Source: Zancudomyces culisetae
Lineage: Eukaryota > Kickxellomycota > Harpellomycetes > Harpellales > Legeriomycetaceae
Reading direction: 5' to 3'
NCBI GenBank assembly: GCA_001969505.1
Contig: LSSK01000405.1
Coordinates: 1 to 64,000, forward strand
DNA: 64,000 nucleotides
In this document: positions 62,951-64,000 of the stretch, in pieces
Layout: each line of letters begins with the position of its first letter
Numbering within the stretch: the first letter of the stretch is position 1
Program-made: the position numbers and the translations under genes
The notes under the pieces: generated by a model
The model's input: only the letters and a program-made list of their open reading frames with translations
Told to the model about the DNA's origin: nothing
Databases searched by the model: none

Positions 62951-64000
62951 TATGGCTATATTATATTTAATACCCTAATTTCTATTTCCAGCGAATCAAT
63001 CCCAAATGTTAACTGGGTTAGAATATTTTTGCTTGGAAAATTAGTTATTACTATAAAAATATAAACGAGCTTTGTTGCCAATTAGAGCACAAATAAAATG
63101 GGTCTAAATCGCCAAATGTAGTATAAATGTGTAACTTTATTACCACGAGAGTAAATTATAATATAAAGTATAATTATACTATAGCAAAAACAAGTCAAAC
63201 TAAAGCCGCATATGAACTAGTCTAGCTTCCCCCAAAAACTTGTTCTCTGTTTTCAACGGTTCTTTGTTTTTTTATATTTCTTTTGGGACGGAATATTCTG
63301 TAATATGGATATAGTTAATGAAATCTTAAATATAATAGTAAATGGAAGTGATCCTGGATCATTCCTTCAGACTTTTAGTGTTCGTTGTGCAGAGACGCTC
63401 TTCGTTATAGATACTCTCTGTATAAAGATTCTATTCTATATCGATACCTTTGTACAAAGACTTTAATTGCAAAGGAAACTCTTTGTACTTTGTGTCATAT
63501 CTACTGTCATATGTCCTATCAAATCCATGCTGAAGCTCCACCAATCAGGATCCCAAGGTTCGTTCTACTGCACTATATTATATTTATAAGATTACAATAT
63601 AAAACATTCTATGACAGCATGTGCTGCTTAATCGACTAGAGCCATTTACCTTCAAATCGATAAATATCATGTAAAAATTCAATTACTGATAGAAAAGGCT
63701 GAAATAAATATAAAATGCAATTTATACTGGTAAAGTTTGGATAGAATACAATAGTGCATACACAGGTCCAATGTAGAAATAGTATGAAACAGACTTACAC
63801 TAAAAGTTAAATGTCAGAGTTAATGGATTTAAAGAACAGTACTTTTTGCAAAACAAAAGTAAGAAAATAAAAAAGTAAATAAAACAAATACATGTGAGGT
63901 AGTTCAAATGGCTATATCATTTTGGCTTGAATAAATTACAATATTAGCAGACTAAAACGATCAAATAGAACAAGAAATTAACTTAATAAAGAAAAATCGA
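62951..64000. other. Gene-free end of the window
   Basis: RBD2 promoter region and beyond. The 84-codon frame at 63385-63639 is Cys/Tyr-rich, with no domain recognised. A next gene could begin outside the window. Confidence 0.5.

Overview
The window is nuclear DNA of an AT-rich fungus that probably lies outside the Dikarya. The gene set is fungal: a GH18 chitinase, an Ecm33-type cell-wall protein, Spb1, Swd2, a Rbd2-type rhomboid, Ale1 and Swp1. It also carries a PLK4/SAK kinase, the master kinase of centriole duplication, which Dikarya lack. Introns are short (about 67-230 bp), mostly start GTAAGT and end TAG or CAG, and several genes have many of them. The standard genetic code reads through every gene I checked. 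No operon-like arrangement, tRNA, rRNA or CRISPR was found. The lineage (zoosporic fungus, or an early-diverging fungus such as Kickxellomycotina) cannot be fixed from sequence reading alone.

Layout. 1-1.7 kb is gene-free and holds three diverged copies of a ~100 bp repeat. 1.7-8.8 kb holds an alpha-type p24 cargo receptor (-), the rRNA methyltransferase Spb1 (-) and mitochondrial EF-Tu (+). 10-15 kb holds a secreted glycine-rich repeat protein (+), PLK4 (-) and a possible small myristoylated protein (+). 15.6-26.8 kb is a convergent pair: a giant 2567-residue Dicer (+) and the crosslink-repair nuclease Pso2/Snm1 (-), whose stop codons lie only 127 bp apart. 27.3-31.9 kb holds a seven-exon Ale1-type MBOAT acyltransferase (-) and an HSL-family hydrolase (-). 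31.9-35.1 kb is relic DNA with an inverted ~263 bp copy of part of the Ale1 gene and a probable reverse-transcriptase fossil. 35-43.4 kb holds a secreted kelch protein (-), Swd2 (-), the chitinase (+) and an Ecm33-like GPI protein (-). 44.5-51.9 kb holds cullin-1 (-), a gamma-type p24 protein (-), ribophorin II/Swp1 (+) and Coq5 (+). 52-63 kb holds a ten-exon Chk2/Cds1 checkpoint kinase (-), a SANT/GON4L-like nuclear protein (+) and a Rbd2-like rhomboid protease (-).

Themes. Two p24 proteins, Swp1, the rhomboid and the MBOAT enzyme serve the early secretory pathway. The glycine-rich protein, Ecm33-like protein, kelch protein and chitinase relate to the cell surface or wall. Pso2, Chk2, cullin-1 and PLK4 belong to genome maintenance and cell division. 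Dicer stands for RNA silencing, and the inverted Ale1 fragment and the tight convergent pair are possible local sources of double-stranded RNA. Exon joins were deduced by eye from splice motifs, reading frame and remembered family conservation; no alignment or search was run, and residue positions are approximate.
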